Counted from the stretch's first letter, positions 1-9,646 are shown. The stretch: DNA of 64,000 nucleotides from Candidatus Opimibacter iunctus (GCA_016716665.1 JADJVH010000006.1:290261-354260); one strand, 5' to 3'. Made by a program: numbers and translations. The notes: a model not told the origin generated them from the letters alone.

Positions 1-32
1 TGTCAAGGTTTAAAATCAATACTTTTGAAGCT

Positions 33-767
33 ATGCAAGAGGCCAGACCCATCATTTCTGTTAAAGAACTCTCCAGGACCTATCTGATGGGGACGGAGAC
101 TGTCAATGCGTTGCGTTCAGTGACACTCGAAATCGCTAAGAATGAGTATGTTGCCCTGATGGGACCCTCCGGTTCAGGAAAGAGTACCCTGATGAATATC
201 CTCGGATGCCTGGATACCCCTTCCTCTGGTGAATATTACCTCAACAACCAGTTGGTCAGTGAGATGAGCGATGGAGAGTTGGCTGCCGTGAGGAATAAAG
301 AGATCGGGTTTGTCTTTCAGACCTTCAACCTGCTTCCACGCTTGTCTGCATTGGACAATGTAGCCTTACCACTTGTGTATGCAGGACTCAAGCGGTCCAG
401 GCGTGAAGAAGTCGCAGAGCATGTTCTCGAGCAGGTGGGCCTTACGGACCGGATGCACCACAAACCAAATGAATTGTCAGGGGGACAGCGACAACGTGTA
501 GCGATTGCCAGGGCTTTGGTCAACAACCCTTCCATAATCCTTGCCGATGAGCCTACGGGTAACCTGGATACCAAGACATCCCTTGAAATCATGGATATTT
601 TTGGCAAAATACATGAGATGGGCAATACGATAATCCTGGTCACCCACGAACTTGACATATCCCTCTATGCGCATCGGGTGGTCAAGCTACGTGATGGCCT
701 GGTAGAATCTGATGCCCTCAATAAGAACTACCTGACAGCCTCCTCCGCAGTCGCGGAGGTATCCTGA
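33..767 (+). CDS. ABC transporter ATP-binding protein, LolD/MacB type
   Basis: Cytoplasmic ATPase of 244 residues that would power a MacB- or LolCDE-type membrane partner in lipoprotein release or efflux. Seen: Walker A GPSGSGKST at residues 44-52, signature LSGGQ at 148-152, Walker B IILADEP near 168-174 followed by the TGNLD typical of this subfamily, and the switch histidine in VTHE near 208. The length is that of a stand-alone LolD domain. No permease is visible; it may lie upstream of the window edge, or elsewhere as is common in Bacteroidota. The next gene follows after 16 bases on the same strand, so cotranscription is possible. The ATPase call is firm; the substrate is inferred only from the subfamily. 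Confidence 0.9.
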   Translation: MQEARPIISVKELSRTYLMGTETVNALRSVTLEIAKNEYVALMGPSGSGKSTLMNILGCLDTPSSGEYYLNNQLVSEMSDGELAAVRNKEIGFVFQTFNLLPRLSALDNVALPLVYAGLKRSRREEVAEHVLEQVGLTDRMHHKPNELSGGQRQRVAIARALVNNPSIILADEPTGNLDTKTSLEIMDIFGKIHEMGNTIILVTHELDISLYAHRVVKLRDGLVESDALNKNYLTASSAVAEVS

Positions 768-783
768 TAAATGAACTTCCACC

Positions 784-1347
784 ATGTCCACAAAGATTTA
801 TACCAAAACAGGTGATGACGGTACAACCGGCCTTTTTGGCGGAGCCCGCTTACCCAAAGATCATATCCGGATTGAAGCCTATGGTACCGTAGATGAATTG
901 AATGCTGTGATTGGCTGGTTGATGTCCACTGTGCCGGACAAGCAAATTGACCATCTACTGCAAACCATTCAGTCGAGGCTGTTTACCGTTGGGGCTAACC
1001 TGGCCAGTGAGCCCGGGAAGAATATGATCACGCCTGACCTGCTGGATGAGGATGTCGCCCTCATTGAGCAATCCATAGACAAAATGCAGGAAACACTTCC
1101 TTCCTTAAAGCATTTTATTATGCCAGGCGGGAGCCCATCTGTCAGCGCAGCCCATCTCGCCCGTACCGTTTGCCGCCGTGCGGAAAGACGCTGTGTCACA
1201 CTGGCCCAGACGTCTGATGTGGAGACGATCATTATCCTCTATCTCAACAGGCTTTCTGATTTCTTTTTTGTCCTCGCCAGATGGCTAGGTGCAAGGGAAG
1301 GAGTGGAGGAAGTGAAGTGGATGCCTAGAGTGAAAAATGAAGAATGA
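784..1347 (+). CDS. Cob(I)alamin adenosyltransferase, PduO/MMAB type
   Basis: Transfers the adenosyl group of ATP to cob(I)alamin, making coenzyme B12 in the cytoplasm. The 187-residue protein has the family's N-terminal ATP-binding signature KIYTKTGDDGTTGLFGG (residues 4-20), the EAYGTVDELNA segment, the RRAERR helix and the C-terminal LNRLSDFFFVLAR helix. Length matches single-domain PduO enzymes. No B12 biosynthesis gene and no cobalamin riboswitch is visible nearby, so it probably serves salvaged B12. It ends inside a run of GTGAAAAATGAA-like words that forms an inverted repeat with the convergent neighbour. Confidence 0.93.
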   Translation: MSTKIYTKTGDDGTTGLFGGARLPKDHIRIEAYGTVDELNAVIGWLMSTVPDKQIDHLLQTIQSRLFTVGANLASEPGKNMITPDLLDEDVALIEQSIDKMQETLPSLKHFIMPGGSPSVSAAHLARTVCRRAERRCVTLAQTSDVETIIILYLNRLSDFFFVLARWLGAREGVEEVKWMPRVKNEE

Positions 1348-1443
1348 AAAGTGAAGAGTGAAAAATGAAGAGTAAGAAGTGGGGTATCAGGCATCGCCGG
1401 ATAGCCAGTTATAATTTTTCACTTTTCATTTTACTTTTTTCAC
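1326..1443. repeat. Inverted word repeat between convergent genes, possible bidirectional terminator
   Basis: The left part holds repeated purine-rich words of the form GTGAAAAATGAAGA and GAAAAGTGAAGA. The right part (about 1411-1443) holds their complements, TTTTTCACTTTTCATTTTAC. The two arms can fold into a long hairpin between two converging genes. Similar words recur at 25641-25665 and 27014-27071. A terminator role is inferred from position only. Confidence 0.5.
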
Positions 1444-2007
1444 TTAAGCCAGATGTCGCTTAGGCTTGAGCATGAATACATGCAGGGCGACTCCAAACAA
1501 GACAAGGCTGTAGAAGAGGTCGCCAAACACCTGATTGATCAGAAATGGGAGGCCTGCAGTATAGCAGGTCATGAGACCGGCAAAATTGACCGGATATGCA
1601 CCTGTAGATGCCCATACCCCGAAATTGGACAGGAGGAAAAAGATGACAGAAGAACCAAGGGCCCCAAAAATCACTTTTGACAGATCAACTCCATTACGGA
1701 AAAGGGTATAACCGAAAATAACGATAATCCCAAAGGCAGCATAACTCCACAATGCCCCACGATAGAGGAAAATGAAATTTTTATAATCGTCCGGATATGC
1801 ATTTGCATAAATCACATTGTTGAGGATCATATCACTAAACAACATGACGAGGTAGGGTATAATGATCGCTATGCTTCTCCTGGTCCCAAATGCAGCTCCA
1901 AAGAGGGATATCGCTCCAATAGCCGTAAAATTAGGATAGTGTGGAATCAACCTGCTACCTATCCCCACGATCAGCAATGAAATAATTAAAGTCCTGGTTT
2001 GATTCAT
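1444..2007 (-). CDS. DUF6580-like small integral membrane protein
   Basis: A 187-residue polytopic protein with about five hydrophobic segments and almost no soluble part. It shows the N-terminal pattern of a first helix, RLIPHYPNFTAIGAISLFG, then a GTRR turn, a conserved WSYAAF helix and a helix with FGVW. I recognise this as the DUF6580 type common in Bacteroidota; members are thought to resemble transporter substrate-binding subunits, but the substrate is not known. Its convergent position beside a cobalamin adenosyltransferase is suggestive and nothing more. A TACATTTG box lies 8 bases upstream of the ATG, so the leader would be extremely short. Confidence 0.7.
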   Translation of the reverse strand: MNQTRTLIISLLIVGIGSRLIPHYPNFTAIGAISLFGAAFGTRRSIAIIIPYLVMLFSDMILNNVIYANAYPDDYKNFIFLYRGALWSYAAFGIIVIFGYTLFRNGVDLSKVIFGALGSSVIFFLLSNFGVWASTGAYPVNFAGLMTCYTAGLPFLINQVFGDLFYSLVLFGVALHVFMLKPKRHLA

Positions 2008-2014
2008 GTTGCTC

Positions 2015-2042
2015 CAAATGTAATAAGATTCTTTTAACCAAA
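2015..2042 (-). promoter_or_regulatory. Candidate promoter of the DUF6580 gene
   Basis: On the minus strand, TTTG (2039-2042) is followed by 16 bases and then TACATTTG (2015-2022), an exact match to the Bacteroidota -7 consensus TAnnTTTG. The spacer is shorter than the usual 17-21. A start a few bases downstream would fall almost at the ATG (2007). Confidence 0.45.
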
Positions 2043-2157
2043 TAACCCCAATATTTACTATACGTGTCCTGATTCGTTATTGGTTTGTATAATTACGCCT
2101 GTTATCAGGCGATTGTATTCATTCAGCCTTTCAATTGTTGATTACATTTCGAAAATA

Positions 2158-4041
2158 ATGAAAATTTATATGCGCTACGGGGTAATTTCATGGATTTGTC
2201 TCATATACGGCCTTTTGTGCTGCTATCTGCCTCAGACTGAGGCCCAGGCAACCAGAAATTACTGGCAGCAATCCATCAGTTACAAGATGGCGGTGAGACT
2301 TGATGTCCACACTGACCGGTTCGACGGGGAGCAGACCATAAAGTACAAGAACAACTCTCCCGAGACCCTTGACAAAGTCTATTTTCATCTCTATCTCAAT
2401 GCTTTTCAACCCGGAAGTGCGATGGATATTCAGTCTAATACGCTACCTGATGCTGACCCCAGGATCGGGACAGATATAGGTAAGCTCCAGCCAAATGAAA
2501 TAGGATATCAGCGTATCCTCAGCCTGACTCAGGATGGAAAGCCCTTGAAGTTTGAGGTTGCCGGGACTATACTTGAAGTAACTCTTGCCAAGCCAATCCG
2601 ACCGGGCCAGTCTACAAAATTCTTTATGGCCTACGAAGCCCAGGTCCCCTTGCAGATCCGGCGCAGCGGACGGGACAATGATGAAGGGATACGTTACTCG
2701 ATGGCCCAATGGTATCCCAAACTCTGTGAATACGACACCAGGGGCTGGCACGCCGATCCTTATCTGGCAAGGGAGTTCTACGGAGTCTGGGGTGATTATG
2801 ATGTGCAATTGACCCTTGATGCCGGATATATGGTTGCTGCTTCGGGACAATTGGTCAATGCATCGAAAATCGGATATGGATACAGCTATGTTTCTCCTCC
2901 AGACCAGGATGAGCTGACCTGGCATTTTGTAGCAAGGAATGTGCATGATTTTGTCTGGGCTGCTGACCCGGATTACAGGCACGATATGCATACGTGCGCC
3001 AATGGGGTAGTCCTGCATGCTTTTTACCAACCCCACGAATCGTTTGTAGCGCAATGGGAGGCCCTTCTTCCGATCATGGAGGAGGCTTTAAACTATATGA
3101 ATGCTAACTTCGGGAAGTACCCTTATCCGGTGTATTCTTTTATCCAGGGCGGCGATGGGGGCATGGAATATCCTCTGGCAACCCTGATCACAGGGAACAG
3201 GTCACTAGGCAGCCTGGTAGGGGTGTCCGTTCATGAAATGATGCATAGCTGGTACCAGATGGTGCTGGGCTTCAATGAAAGCTATTATTACTGGATGGAC
3301 GAAGGGTTTGCCAATTATGGTGCCCAAAGGGTGATGGAACATCTGAAAGCTAAAGGACTACTTACCGGACCACCTGATCCAATGCCTTTCAAGAGTTTTT
3401 ACAACGGGTATGCAAACCTGGTCGAAGGGGGAATCCAGGAACCCCTATCCACCCATGCTGATCATTTCAACCTGCATACCGCTTACAGTATTTCAGCCTA
3501 TAACAAAGGGGCTCTCTTTTTCAACCAGATGGAATATGTAATCGGAAAGCCAGCCTTTGATAAGGGGTTACTTGATTTTTATAATACCTGGAAATTCAAG
3601 CACCCTGATGACAATGATTTCATCAGGATCATGGAGCAGTCTTCGGGGCTGGAACTTGATTGGTATAAGGACTATATGGTCTATTCTACTAAAACAATTG
3701 ACTACAGTGTGGATACCGTTTTTTATGATGGCTCAGGATCAACGGTGTACCTGAGTCGACGGGATTATATGCCTATGCCCATAGATGTTGTCATCTCACT
3801 TGCCAATGGTACAAGACAATACTTTACCATCCCGCTTGATATCATGCTGGGCGCAAAAAACGAGCAGGGTGCAGGTGGAGAACCTTATCAGGTGCTCCCC
3901 GACTGGGATTGGGTCAATCTTATATACCAGTTTCATATTCCGTACAATCCTGACCAGATATCATCATTGACTATCGATCCCACTATGCGTATGGCTGACC
4001 TGAACAGGGATAATAATACATGGCCGCCATCCAAGTCATGA
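2158..4041 (+). CDS. Secreted M1 family metallopeptidase
   Basis: Zinc aminopeptidase-like enzyme, probably periplasmic or surface-exposed, that trims N-terminal residues from peptides. I place the start at 2158 because it yields a signal peptide (MKIYMRYG, a hydrophobic core, then cleavage after TEAQA); the upstream in-frame ATG at 2080 would add a mixed leader. Seen: exopeptidase motif GGMEYPL near residues 334-340, zinc motif HEMMH at 359-363, and the third ligand Glu near 382 in WMDEGFANYG. Length is about 627 residues. No T9SS tail follows, so it probably stays in the periplasm or is anchored otherwise. It is unrelated in sequence detail to the second M1 enzyme at the right end of the window. 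Confidence 0.9.
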   Translation: MKIYMRYGVISWICLIYGLLCCYLPQTEAQATRNYWQQSISYKMAVRLDVHTDRFDGEQTIKYKNNSPETLDKVYFHLYLNAFQPGSAMDIQSNTLPDADPRIGTDIGKLQPNEIGYQRILSLTQDGKPLKFEVAGTILEVTLAKPIRPGQSTKFFMAYEAQVPLQIRRSGRDNDEGIRYSMAQWYPKLCEYDTRGWHADPYLAREFYGVWGDYDVQLTLDAGYMVAASGQLVNASKIGYGYSYVSPPDQDELTWHFVARNVHDFVWAADPDYRHDMHTCANGVVLHAFYQPHESFVAQWEALLPIMEEALNYMNANFGKYPYPVYSFIQGGDGGMEYPLATLITGNRSLGSLVGVSVHEMMHSWYQMVLGFNESYYYWMDEGFANYGAQRVMEHLKAKGLLTGPPDPMPFKSFYNGYANLVEGGIQEPLSTHADHFNLHTAYSISAYNKGALFFNQMEYVIGKPAFDKGLLDFYNTWKFKHPDDNDFIRIMEQSSGLELDWYKDYMVYSTKTIDYSVDTVFYDGSGSTVYLSRRDYMPMPIDVVISLANGTRQYFTIPLDIMLGAKNEQGAGGEPYQVLPDWDWVNLIYQFHIPYNPDQISSLTIDPTMRMADLNRDNNTWPPSKS

Positions 4042-4130
4042 AGAAGGGTCACTTTTCTTTTTCTATTTTGTTCGCATATTAATTGCGTCTCATGATTCAC
4101 GACCTACAACTCACAACTCACAATTCACAA

Positions 4131-7100
4131 ATGATAAAATCACTCCTCACCTTTCTTGCTGTAACCATTTCCGCAGTTCTTTTAGGACAGCCAATTGACG
4201 AAAAAATTCTGGAAGGATTCACCTTGCGGAATGTTGGACCTGCCGGCATGAGTGGCCGGATCACGGCGATTGATGTAGTCAATGCACAACCAAACCATAT
4301 CTATATCGGATCAGCCTCAGGAGGTGTATGGGAATCCACAGATGGCGGAACAGAATGGTCTCCGATATTTGATGATCAGCCCTCCATGTCGATTGGTGCG
4401 ATCAGAATAAATCAGCAGAACCCCAGCGAAATATGGGTCGGTACAGGAGAGGGCAATCCACGTAACTCACAAAACAGTGGAAAGGGATTGTTCAGGACAC
4501 TTGACGGAGGCCGTACCTGGACCTATATGGGCCTTGCTGAAACAAAAGTAATCCATCGGATACTCATCGATTTTCATGATCCATCGACCATCTATGTTGG
4601 TGCAGGAGGTTTCCCATGGGGCTCTTCACCTGACAGGGGTGTCTACAAGTCAACGGATAGCGGAACGTCATGGAAGAAGATTCTTTTTTCAAACGATACT
4701 TCGGGTATTGCAGATCTGGTGATGGACCCAACCAATCCGCGCAAGATCATTGCAGCCCTTTATCAGCATATGCGTACCCCATGGGATTTTAAGAGTGGCG
4801 GTGCTGGCTCCGGATTGTATATCACCTATGATGGTGGAGAAAAATGGAAGAAGATAACAGATGAAGAAGGCTTGCCAAAAGGTCAATTGGGCAGGATCGG
4901 TTTGGCGATAGCCCCTTCAAAACCATCCATAGTCTATGCCTTGATTGAAGCAAAGGAAAACGGATTGTATAAAAGTATAGATGGGGGAGAACATTGGTCA
5001 CTCGTGTCGACGAGTAATATTGGTAACAGGCCATTCTATTACCATGAATTGTATGTTGATCCTAAAAATGAGAACCGTTTGTGGAACCTGTATTCCTATG
5101 TCTCCAGAAGCGAAGATGGTGGAAGGACATTTGAGAATGTCCTTGACTATGGAAAGGGTGTTCATCCTGATCATCATGCATTCTGGATACATCCTGACGA
5201 TCCGGATTATATCATTGAAGGAAATGATGGTGGATTGAATATATCGAGAGACCGTGGTCGCAATTGGTATTTCTGCAGTAATATCCCCGTCGGCCAGTTT
5301 TATCATATCAATGCAGACAAGGATTATCCATACAATCTCTATGGTGGAATGCAGGATAATGGATCCTGGGTGGGCCCGGCATTTGTGCTCAAGGCAGGGG
5401 GAATACGAAACCAGGATTGGCGTGAACTGTATTTCGGAGATGGGTTTGATGTCTTACCAAAGCTAAGTGATACGCGTTATGGCTGGGCCATGAGCCAGGG
5501 AGGCAATATGACTTATTATGATCGCGAGACAGGGTTCAATCAATTTGTAAAACCAGTGCATCCGGAAGGGCTATTTCTCAGGTTTAATTGGAATGCTGCA
5601 TTGGCAGCCATACCTGGGGAAGATTGCGGTATTTATTTTGGCAGCCAGTTTGTGCACAGGAGCCTTGATTGCGGACGATCGTGGGAAATCATTTCTCCTG
5701 ATTTGACGACAAATGATACTACAAAACAAAAGCAAAACAAATCCGGTGGCCTGACTATTGATGCCACGGGAGCTGAAAATCATACCACCATACTATGTAT
5801 AGCCCCCAGTTTGATCAATCCACAGGTGATCTGGGTCGGTACGGATGATGGCAATCTCCAACTGACACGTGATGGGGGTAAATCCTGGACAAATCTGATC
5901 ACCAGGCTGCCTGGGTGTCCTTCCGGGGCATGGATCCCTCAGATTGAAGTTTCTACTCATCAGGCTGGTGAGGCTTTTGTGGTAGTCAATCATTACCGTC
6001 ACAATGATTTTCATGCCTATCTGTATCACACCACTGATTTTGGTACAACGTGGGCAAACATCGCTGATGATAAGCAGATCACCTCGTTTGTCCAGTGTGT
6101 GGTGCAGGATCCGGTTGTGCCTGGATTATTGTTTCTAGGAGCTGATGATGGTATGTATCTCAGCATCGATAAGGGTGCGCGATGGACCAGGTTCCCTGCA
6201 AAAGTATTCCCCAGGGTGTCTACCATGGATCTGAAAATCCATCCGACGGATCACAGTCTTGCTATAGCCACCTTTGGAAGAGCATTGTGGGTGATGGACA
6301 ACTTATTACCGCTGCGTGAACTGGCAAGCAATCCTGCATTATTAGACAAGGCATTCACCTTATTGCCTTCGACTGAGGCCATTCAATCCCAATTCAGGAG
6401 TGTGGATGGCATCAGGTTTACCGCAGATGCTGAATTTAGGGGTAATAACAGAAGTGGCGGTGCAAAAATCCTTGCATACGTAAAACCTAAACCCAAGAAT
6501 GAAGCGGTCAAACCAGATGCTCCTGCAACTAATCAAGGTAAGTCCGGGAAAAAATCTGAGAAAAGTGTAGAATCGAATTTGCCGGTTGTGGCAGTGGCTG
6601 ATTCTACAAAGCGTAAGGAAGAACAAAAAGATAAAGATCTGCTCAAGCTGTATGTATTAGATGACAAGGGTGATACCTTGCGATACATCAATCAAAAACT
6701 CAACGAAGGATGGAATACCATCTACTGGGATATGCGTGAAAAAGGAGTATTGTTTCCTTCACGCAGCGAACCTCCAAAAGATGCGGATGATCCTTCGGGA
6801 CAATATGTACGACCAGGGGAGTATACATTGTCCGGCCTGTTCAATAAGGCTAAGGACTCAACTATAGTAAAGGTAAGCCTGGATCCTCGACTGAATATCA
6901 CGATGGCCGATCTTGACGCAAGGGATTCAATGACACTTAAGTTTTATCATGAAGTTGACCGCGCACAGGTGGCATTCAGGGCGTTGATGGATGTTCGCAA
7001 GGATGTCAGGATGATAGAATCTATGTTGATCAATGCACCCGATAGTATGCAGACTAAAATCAAAGACAAAACGAAAGCGCTTGTAAAGAAACTCGGTGAA

Positions 7101-7373
7101 ATTGAAAATGGATTTATGGAGCCGGAAGGGGTGAAAGGGTATACCAATGAAATCAACCTGGGAAGGTATTTGTCTTCTACCGGAAGCTATCTGGGAACAT
7201 CACTTGGTGATCCAGGCACTAATGCAAAGGATATGTTGTCACAGACCATGAAGGAAGTGGATAAGAATGTAAATGCGGTCAATGCATTTCTGTCAAAAGA
7301 CTGGCCTGAATTCCAGGCTTATATCAAAGGGCTTGACTGGCCGTTGTTTAAACCTATCAAAGCGCCTCAGTAA
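4131..7373 (+). CDS. Secreted VPS10/sortilin-like beta-propeller protein (BNR repeats)
   Basis: About 1080 residues. The start at 4131 gives a signal peptide (MIKSLLTFLAV, ending LLGQ); the open frame upstream is only a low-complexity word repeat. The first two thirds carry many BNR/Asp-box repeats (forms like STDGGTEW, SRDRGRNW, TRDGGKSW) that build one or two beta-propellers of the VPS10/sortilin kind. After residue 750 come a Lys/Pro-rich linker, a FlgD-like strand domain (GWNTIYWDMR, then VRPGEYTL) and a helical C-terminus. Databases often call such proteins glycosyl hydrolases or xyloglucanases. I see no catalytic residues that justify this. A paralogue lies at 19510-22854. No sorting tail of either T9SS type is visible. 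Confidence 0.82.
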   Translation: MIKSLLTFLAVTISAVLLGQPIDEKILEGFTLRNVGPAGMSGRITAIDVVNAQPNHIYIGSASGGVWESTDGGTEWSPIFDDQPSMSIGAIRINQQNPSEIWVGTGEGNPRNSQNSGKGLFRTLDGGRTWTYMGLAETKVIHRILIDFHDPSTIYVGAGGFPWGSSPDRGVYKSTDSGTSWKKILFSNDTSGIADLVMDPTNPRKIIAALYQHMRTPWDFKSGGAGSGLYITYDGGEKWKKITDEEGLPKGQLGRIGLAIAPSKPSIVYALIEAKENGLYKSIDGGEHWSLVSTSNIGNRPFYYHELYVDPKNENRLWNLYSYVSRSEDGGRTFENVLDYGKGVHPDHHAFWIHPDDPDYIIEGNDGGLNISRDRGRNWYFCSNIPVGQFYHINADKDYPYNLYGGMQDNGSWVGPAFVLKAGGIRNQDWRELYFGDGFDVLPKLSDTRYGWAMSQGGNMTYYDRETGFNQFVKPVHPEGLFLRFNWNAALAAIPGEDCGIYFGSQFVHRSLDCGRSWEIISPDLTTNDTTKQKQNKSGGLTIDATGAENHTTILCIAPSLINPQVIWVGTDDGNLQLTRDGGKSWTNLITRLPGCPSGAWIPQIEVSTHQAGEAFVVVNHYRHNDFHAYLYHTTDFGTTWANIADDKQITSFVQCVVQDPVVPGLLFLGADDGMYLSIDKGARWTRFPAKVFPRVSTMDLKIHPTDHSLAIATFGRALWVMDNLLPLRELASNPALLDKAFTLLPSTEAIQSQFRSVDGIRFTADAEFRGNNRSGGAKILAYVKPKPKNEAVKPDAPATNQGKSGKKSEKSVESNLPVVAVADSTKRKEEQKDKDLLKLYVLDDKGDTLRYINQKLNEGWNTIYWDMREKGVLFPSRSEPPKDADDPSGQYVRPGEYTLSGLFNKAKDSTIVKVSLDPRLNITMADLDARDSMTLKFYHEVDRAQVAFRALMDVRKDVRMIESMLINAPDSMQTKIKDKTKALVKKLGEIENGFMEPEGVKGYTNEINLGRYLSSTGSYLGTSLGDPGTNAKDMLSQTMKEVDKNVNAVNAFLSKDWPEFQAYIKGLDWPLFKPIKAPQ

Positions 7374-7413
7374 AGCTGATCACAGGATAGAAAGCCATCG
7401 GATAGTGAAGGAA

Positions 7414-8109
7414 TCAGGCGGACGATATTATTTTTTCAACGATTTCTTTTACGCCGACTGAAGCTACTTTTGGAATGATCTGAAGTCCCGGTCTTCGGCT
7501 GAGTTCGTAATTGAGTTTTGGGTTGGGATCGATATAGTAGATCTCTGCCTGAGGAGGGGCATATGCCACCAGACTTGCTGCCGGATAGACCTGCATGCTG
7601 CTGCCGATGACGAGCACAATAGATGCGTCGGTGATTGCATCTATGGCAGTTTCAAGCATTGGTACCATTTCACCAAACCAGACAATATGCGGACGCAATT
7701 GAAAGCCTCTTTCACAAAGATCACCTATCTGTATATCCTCCATGCATGGGTAGATCAGGTCATCATATTTTGAGCTCCGTTTTTTCAACAATTCTCCATG
7801 CAGATGTATAACTTTTTTACTTCCTGCGCGTTCATGCAGGTCATCTACGTTTTGTGTGATGACTATGGTGTCATGATATTGCTCTAATAGGGTCAGGCTA
7901 TTGTGCCCGTCGTTAGGGGACACTTCAAGCAGTTGTTTCCTTCGCTCGTTGTAAAAACGGAGGACCATCTCTGGGTTCCTGCGCCAGGCTTCCGGGGTAG
8001 CTACATCCTCAATTTTATATCCTTCCCACAATCCTCCTGCATCCCTGAATGTGCGGATGCCACTCTCAGCACTTATGCCTGCACCGGTAAGGATGACAAT
8101 CTTAGACAT
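7414..8109 (-). CDS. cobB: Sir2 family NAD-dependent protein deacylase (class III type)
   Basis: NAD-dependent lysine deacylase of 231 residues. The start is set at 8109, where MSKIVILTGAG opens the Rossmann fold; the longer frame adds a basic leader that belongs to the overlapping upstream gene. Seen: GAGISAESGIRTFRD at 9-23, TQNVDDLHERAG near 85-96, the catalytic His in HLHG near 104, and RPHIVWFGEMVP. Tyr53 and Arg56 in FYNERR match the pair that in the CobB/SIRT5 class favours succinyl or malonyl groups. The zinc ribbon keeps only single Cys residues (YPCME and DLCER) instead of two CxxC pairs. The start overlaps the end of nnr by 8 bases, so the two NAD-linked genes are probably translated together. 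Confidence 0.92.
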   Translation of the reverse strand: MSKIVILTGAGISAESGIRTFRDAGGLWEGYKIEDVATPEAWRRNPEMVLRFYNERRKQLLEVSPNDGHNSLTLLEQYHDTIVITQNVDDLHERAGSKKVIHLHGELLKKRSSKYDDLIYPCMEDIQIGDLCERGFQLRPHIVWFGEMVPMLETAIDAITDASIVLVIGSSMQVYPAASLVAYAPPQAEIYYIDPNPKLNYELSRRPGLQIIPKVASVGVKEIVEKIISSA

Positions 8110-9646
8110 CTTTTTCTTCGTCTTCGTTAATAGTAGGTTCACGATGGCGCAGTTCTTCAAAGGCCTCGCCGAGGTACTCCACGATATCTGATGCGATCAG
8201 TGACTCATACCCCTGGTCTTCGGCGGCAAGGTCACCTGCTGATGCATGGATGTAGACCCCGAGTAGGGATGCATAATCGGAGGAATAGCCCTGGCTTAGT
8301 AGCCCCAGGATCACGCCTGTCAGTACATCGCCGCTTCCACCAGTGGCCATTCCTGGATTCCCCCTGGTGTTGAAAAAGCTCACTCCGTTTGATTGGCAGA
8401 TTATAGTGATCCCGCCTTTCAGCACGATATTTATTTTTCGCTGTTGGGCCTCACGCTGTGCCGTGGCAAACCGACTATAGTGATCATCCTGTTCGCCAAA
8501 TAACCTGTCGAATTCACCGGGATGTGGAGTGATGATTGTGCCCGCAGGTAGTAATTCAAGGAGTTCCTTATTCATGGCGATGATGTTGAGGGCATCAGCA
8601 TCCCAGACCATCGGTATAGTAGGTTTTGAATTTAGGAGACGTCTGATGGCCTCGACCGTTGCCGGATTCTTTCCAAGTCCTGGCCCAATGCCAAGTGCCG
8701 ATATTTTTTCCGGTATGATGATTTCAGAGACGGCATGCTGATTTTCGTCCAGGGTTACCATAGCTTCAGGTACAGCAGCTTGTAATATGGAATACATGAT
8801 ACCCGGGATATGTGCAGTCAGTAATCCAAGTCCGGATCGCATGGCAGCACCGGCAGCAAGGATAGCAGCTCCGGCCTTACCCATACTTCCCGCGACAAGG
8901 AAGCCATGGCCATAGTCCCCTTTATGACTGAAACGGTTCCGGTCAATCAAAAAGGGAAGGAGATAATAATAGGAGAGCTCAAAGTTTCTGATGTCATGCT
9001 CAAGCAGAAATGTATCTGACAAGCCAATGTTACAAACCAACACCTCACTAAAATGTGGTTCACTCTCAGGCATCATGAAGGCCAGCCGTTGGCATTGGAA
9101 GGTCAGGACAAGATCTGCGTAGACGACCTCACCGTCAGGAGCCCGGTCAACGTACAACCCCGAAGGCATATCTATGGCAACAGTCAGATTGCTTTGTTCA
9201 TTTACCCAGTTGGTGATTTCAAGCCATTTTCCGGAGAGCGGTCGTTTGAGTCCGGTGCCAAACATGGCATCTATGATCGTCCCGGATGGACTCAGTTCTA
9301 TCTTTTCAGGATCCCACACGGTATGGATCTCCAGTTGCTCAGGATCTTTGCTCATCAGGCGCTCATAGTTAGCTTTCCATTCCGCCGAGTGATCTCCCTC
9401 CAGGCTGACAAATACATCCACGATGTAATCCATATCCAGTAAGAGTCGGGCAATCGCCAGTCCATCTGCTCCGTTGTTTCCATTGCCGCAGATGATGAGT
9501 ACCTCCTGGTCTTCTTCACCCAGCAGGAGATCCAGCTTGTCGGTCACAGCTATAGCTGCTTGTTCCATCAATTCCAGCGAACTGATTCCTTTTGCGATGG
9601 TGTAGGCATCCCAGGCTTTTATCTGGGCTTCATTGAGTATGATCAT
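8102..9646 (-). CDS. nnr: Bifunctional NAD(P)HX epimerase / ADP-dependent NAD(P)HX dehydratase
   Basis: Repairs damaged, hydrated NADH and NADPH in the cytoplasm. The N-terminal half is the NnrE/YjeF epimerase (GNGNNGADGLAIARLL near residue 55, then the FGTGLKRPL turn). The C-terminal half is the NnrD/CARKD dehydratase (GSMGKAGAAILAAGAA, GIGPGLGKN, VWDADALN, TPHPGEF, and GGSGDVLTG near 440). The two-domain protein of 514 residues is of normal length. The start ATG at 9646 is preferred over an upstream TTG. It forms a unit with the overlapping sirtuin gene. Confidence 0.95.
   Translation of the reverse strand: MIILNEAQIKAWDAYTIAKGISSLELMEQAAIAVTDKLDLLLGEEDQEVLIICGNGNNGADGLAIARLLLDMDYIVDVFVSLEGDHSAEWKANYERLMSKDPEQLEIHTVWDPEKIELSPSGTIIDAMFGTGLKRPLSGKWLEITNWVNEQSNLTVAIDMPSGLYVDRAPDGEVVYADLVLTFQCQRLAFMMPESEPHFSEVLVCNIGLSDTFLLEHDIRNFELSYYYLLPFLIDRNRFSHKGDYGHGFLVAGSMGKAGAAILAAGAAMRSGLGLLTAHIPGIMYSILQAAVPEAMVTLDENQHAVSEIIIPEKISALGIGPGLGKNPATVEAIRRLLNSKPTIPMVWDADALNIIAMNKELLELLPAGTIITPHPGEFDRLFGEQDDHYSRFATAQREAQQRKINIVLKGGITIICQSNGVSFFNTRGNPGMATGGSGDVLTGVILGLLSQGYSSDYASLLGVYIHASAGDLAAEDQGYESLIASDIVEYLGEAFEELRHREPTINEDEEKDV

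Noticed and set aside
784..2007. Cobalamin riboswitch or B12 uptake locus around the adenosyltransferase
   Set aside because: No B12-box or long structured leader is visible before either gene, and the two genes are convergent.
4083..4130. Upstream start of the first VPS10-like protein
   Set aside because: The stretch is a TTG-initiated translation of an intergenic ACAACTCAC word repeat; the signal peptide begins at 4131.
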